From positions 1 through 13,834 of the forward strand of contig PLEA01000612.1 of assembly GCA_003136335.1 (NCBI GenBank): a stretch of DNA of 13,834 nucleotides. The letters are read 5' to 3'. The number at the start of each line of letters is the position of its first letter. Position 1 is the stretch's first letter. Shown here piece by piece: positions 12,182 through 13,834 of the stretch. The DNA is from Acidobacteriaceae bacterium. GTDB lineage: Bacteria > Acidobacteriota > Terriglobia > Terriglobales > SbA1. Both the position numbers and the translations under genes were made by a program. The notes below the pieces were generated by a model. It worked only from the letters and a program-made list of their open reading frames with translations, was not told the DNA's origin and searched no databases.

Positions 12182-13834
12182 ATGAAAGAAGAACTCAAGT
12201 CGCTCGGGCAGAAGTTGTTCGGGGATAGCGTTCGCGCGTTCGGTGTGGTCAGCCTCGTATTTCTGGTTTCGCTCGCGATCGCCCCCGCGAAAAACGGCTT
12301 CAGCGAGTGGCGGCATTATCAGCATGGCTATTTGAAGATGATTCGCAACCGCAGCGATGCGGTCACTCTGCAACGGCATTTCCAGGGAGGGATTCAGCAG
12401 ATCTGGCTGCCCGATCTCGGCGTGGTCGACCGTTGCACGAGTTGCCATGTTGGTTTGAAAGAAGCCAGCCTCGCCGACGTGAATGTGCAGCCTTTCCGCC
12501 CACATCCCGTGATTCCGCATAAGCTCGACCAATTCGGATGCACCATGTGCCATCGCGGACAGGGTGCCGCGACCACCGTAGCCGAAGCTCACAACAGCAC
12601 GCTGGCGTGGGAGCAGCCGATTCTGCCGGCGAAATACATCGAGTCGTCGTGCGGCCAGTGCCATCGCGGACCGCTCCCGGGCGCGCCTCAATTGAATCAA
12701 GGCCGGCATCTGCTTTCCGGCTACGGCTGCGTGCATTGCCATACGGTGAAGCTGCCCGATGGCAGCACCATGAAGGCGACCGACGATCCGCCCTCGCTCT
12801 CACACATCGCAGACAAGACCACACGGCAGTGGATTGATGCCTGGTTGAAAGATCCGCAGGCTTACGCGGCCACGGACACGGCCACAATGCCGAATTTCAA
12901 GCTGAGCGATTACGATGCGCGGGATATATCCGCGTTCTTGATAGCGAACAGCATTTCGCTGCCGGGAGACAGTGCCACGCTTTCGGCGAAGGCATCATCT
13001 GATCCCGCGGCCGGTGCCAGCGTGTATGGGGAATCCTTCTGCGCCTCATGCCACGCAGTACAAAATGCCGCTGGCAATCTGGTTGGCGGGGACATTGGCC
13101 CCGAGTTGACCCGCGTTGGCAGCAAAGTGAAACCGGAGTGGTTGCAGGCGTGGCTGCACAATCCTCGCGCTTACGACGCAGAGACCGCGATGCCACACTA
13201 TCGCTTCAGCGATCCTCAAGTCGCGATACTCTCGGGATTTCTGCTAGCCAAGACCGATTCCGATCTGCTTGCCAACGTCCATCTCGAAGCCGCGACGCCC
13301 GAGCAGATCGCGCACGGCAAGCGTCTGGTTTCCGATTACGGTTGCGCTTCGTGTCATGAAATCGCAGGCATCAAGAAGCCGGAGAACTTTGCGCCCGAGC
13401 TCAGCCGCATCGGAAGCAAGCCGGTCACTCAGCTCGTGTTCCTACCGGGCATGCAGCACACGCTTCCCGACTACATCGCGACCAAGATCAACCAGCCGCG
13501 TACGTTTGGACAAGGCTTGAAGATGCCGCAGTACACCTTCACGCCGGCGCAGATTGATTCGCTCACCACCGCTCTGCTAGCGCTCAACGACCGTTCTGCC
13601 ACATTGCCCCCGTCTCTGACAGTAGCGGCAACGCCCGAGTCGGACTACCAACCAGCGGGTAAGGCCGGAAAGTTGATGGCCGACTTGGCCTGCTTCAGTT
13701 GCCATCGCATCACCGGCCACGGCGGCGACGACCTCGAGGCGTACCTCGCCCAGCCGCTCGACGAGGGTCGCTTCGGCGGCGTCGTCGTGATCCACCACAT
13801 GCCCGGCTTCGACCGCTCGATCAAGGAGATCGTG
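12182..13834 (+). CDS. Membrane-anchored multihaem cytochrome c (at least 7 haems), 3' end chimeric and open
   Basis: ATG 12182 opens a frame that stays open to the window end (551 codons visible). Residues ~20-36 form an uncleaved-looking membrane anchor. Seven CXXCH sites follow: Cys85 (CTSCH), 120 (CTMCH), 157 (CGQCH), 183 (CVHCH), 287 (CASCH), 388 (CASCH) and 504 (CFSCH). The first four are closely spaced. The later ones each start a mono-haem module with the GPELTRVGSK...WLQAWLHNP...MPHYRFSD pattern, which recurs around residues 305-345 and, less fully, 405-455 and 205-245, suggesting internal duplication. As last visible gene of the Rieske/b operon it likely takes the place of cytochrome c1 or f, accepting electrons from the Rieske protein. 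From about residue 516 the sequence changes to a dienelactone hydrolase, so the true C-terminus is not seen. Confidence 0.88.
   Translation, partial: MKEELKSLGQKLFGDSVRAFGVVSLVFLVSLAIAPAKNGFSEWRHYQHGYLKMIRNRSDAVTLQRHFQGGIQQIWLPDLGVVDRCTSCHVGLKEASLADVNVQPFRPHPVIPHKLDQFGCTMCHRGQGAATTVAEAHNSTLAWEQPILPAKYIESSCGQCHRGPLPGAPQLNQGRHLLSGYGCVHCHTVKLPDGSTMKATDDPPSLSHIADKTTRQWIDAWLKDPQAYAATDTATMPNFKLSDYDARDISAFLIANSISLPGDSATLSAKASSDPAAGASVYGESFCASCHAVQNAAGNLVGGDIGPELTRVGSKVKPEWLQAWLHNPRAYDAETAMPHYRFSDPQVAILSGFLLAKTDSDLLANVHLEAATPEQIAHGKRLVSDYGCASCHEIAGIKKPENFAPELSRIGSKPVTQLVFLPGMQHTLPDYIATKINQPRTFGQGLKMPQYTFTPAQIDSLTTALLALNDRSATLPPSLTVAATPESDYQPAGKAGKLMADLACFSCHRITGHGGDDLEAYLAQPLDEGRFGGVVVIHHMPGFDRSIKEIV
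13727..13834 (+). pseudogene. Dienelactone hydrolase-type N-terminal fragment joined to the cytochrome
   Basis: The residues DDLEAYLAQPLDEGRFGG, then VVVIHHMPGFDRSI, match the start of dienelactone hydrolase-family alpha/beta-hydrolases, where this strand and loop lead to the oxyanion region. Nothing of this sort belongs in a cytochrome c. By my count 35 of these 36 codons end in G or C, against 27 of the 36 codons just before. The catalytic Cys/Ser, Asp and His lie outside the window. The join falls within GGCGGCGACGAC, so short sequence identity may have caused it. Probably a contig-end chimera with a high-GC genome; a true fusion is less likely. Confidence 0.65.

Noticed and set aside
12074..12742. 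222-codon minus-strand frame
   Set aside because: Shadow of the subunit IV and multihaem cytochrome genes; no ribosome binding site or motif.

Overview
The window looks like a piece of a mesophilic Acidobacteriota genome (inference). The grounds are a FecR-like protein ending, a secreted pair carrying a VHEWGTFT motif, moderate-to-high GC, and a split cytochrome b / Rieske / multihaem cytochrome operon. No rRNA, tRNA or CRISPR array was seen.

Layout. (1) 1-2485: the C-terminal part of a FecR-like protein, then two translationally coupled exported proteins of unknown function. (2) 2486-3204: about 600 bp without a convincing gene, then the first ~35 codons of an IS21-type transposase, cut off at the end of the next gene. 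(3) 3205-4494, minus strand: an intact radical SAM/SPASM protein of the AhbD/NirJ (haem or haem d1) type. (4) 4720-5525: a gene graveyard. It holds the C-terminal DNA-binding end of a Crp/Fnr regulator, the start of a dihydroorotate dehydrogenase-like gene with a frameshift, an inverted internal piece of the same gene family, and a universal stress protein start fused to that piece. (5) 5526-6089: a regulatory region with a Crp-type palindrome and a TATAAT box. (6) 6090-8056: an outer-membrane monohaem cytochrome/beta-barrel protein and a periplasmic cupredoxin, closed by a strong terminator. (7) 8200-13834: a tight operon with a GltD-like flavin/iron-sulfur oxidoreductase, a Rieske protein, a cytochrome b6-like protein, a subunit IV-like protein and a cytochrome c with at least seven haem motifs, running off the window.

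How the parts may work together (inference). Regions 6 and 7 together could carry electrons between the cell surface (porin-cytochrome), a periplasmic copper carrier, a b6f-like quinol complex with a multihaem cytochrome, and a soluble NAD(P)H/ferredoxin-type flavoprotein. The parts list resembles that of Fe(II)-oxidising chains (Cyc2, cupredoxin, bc complex, NADH side), but the substrate and direction cannot be read from the sequence. A Crp-type site GTGA-N6-TCAC lies upstream of both the radical SAM gene and the porin-cytochrome gene, so the two may share a regulator.

Caution. Several joins look abrupt: near 3200, 5002-5030, 5196-5210, ~5307 and ~13725. The last ~108 bases encode the start of a dienelactone hydrolase, with codon use unlike the cytochrome it is fused to. 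Some or all of these joins may be assembly or amplification chimeras rather than biology.
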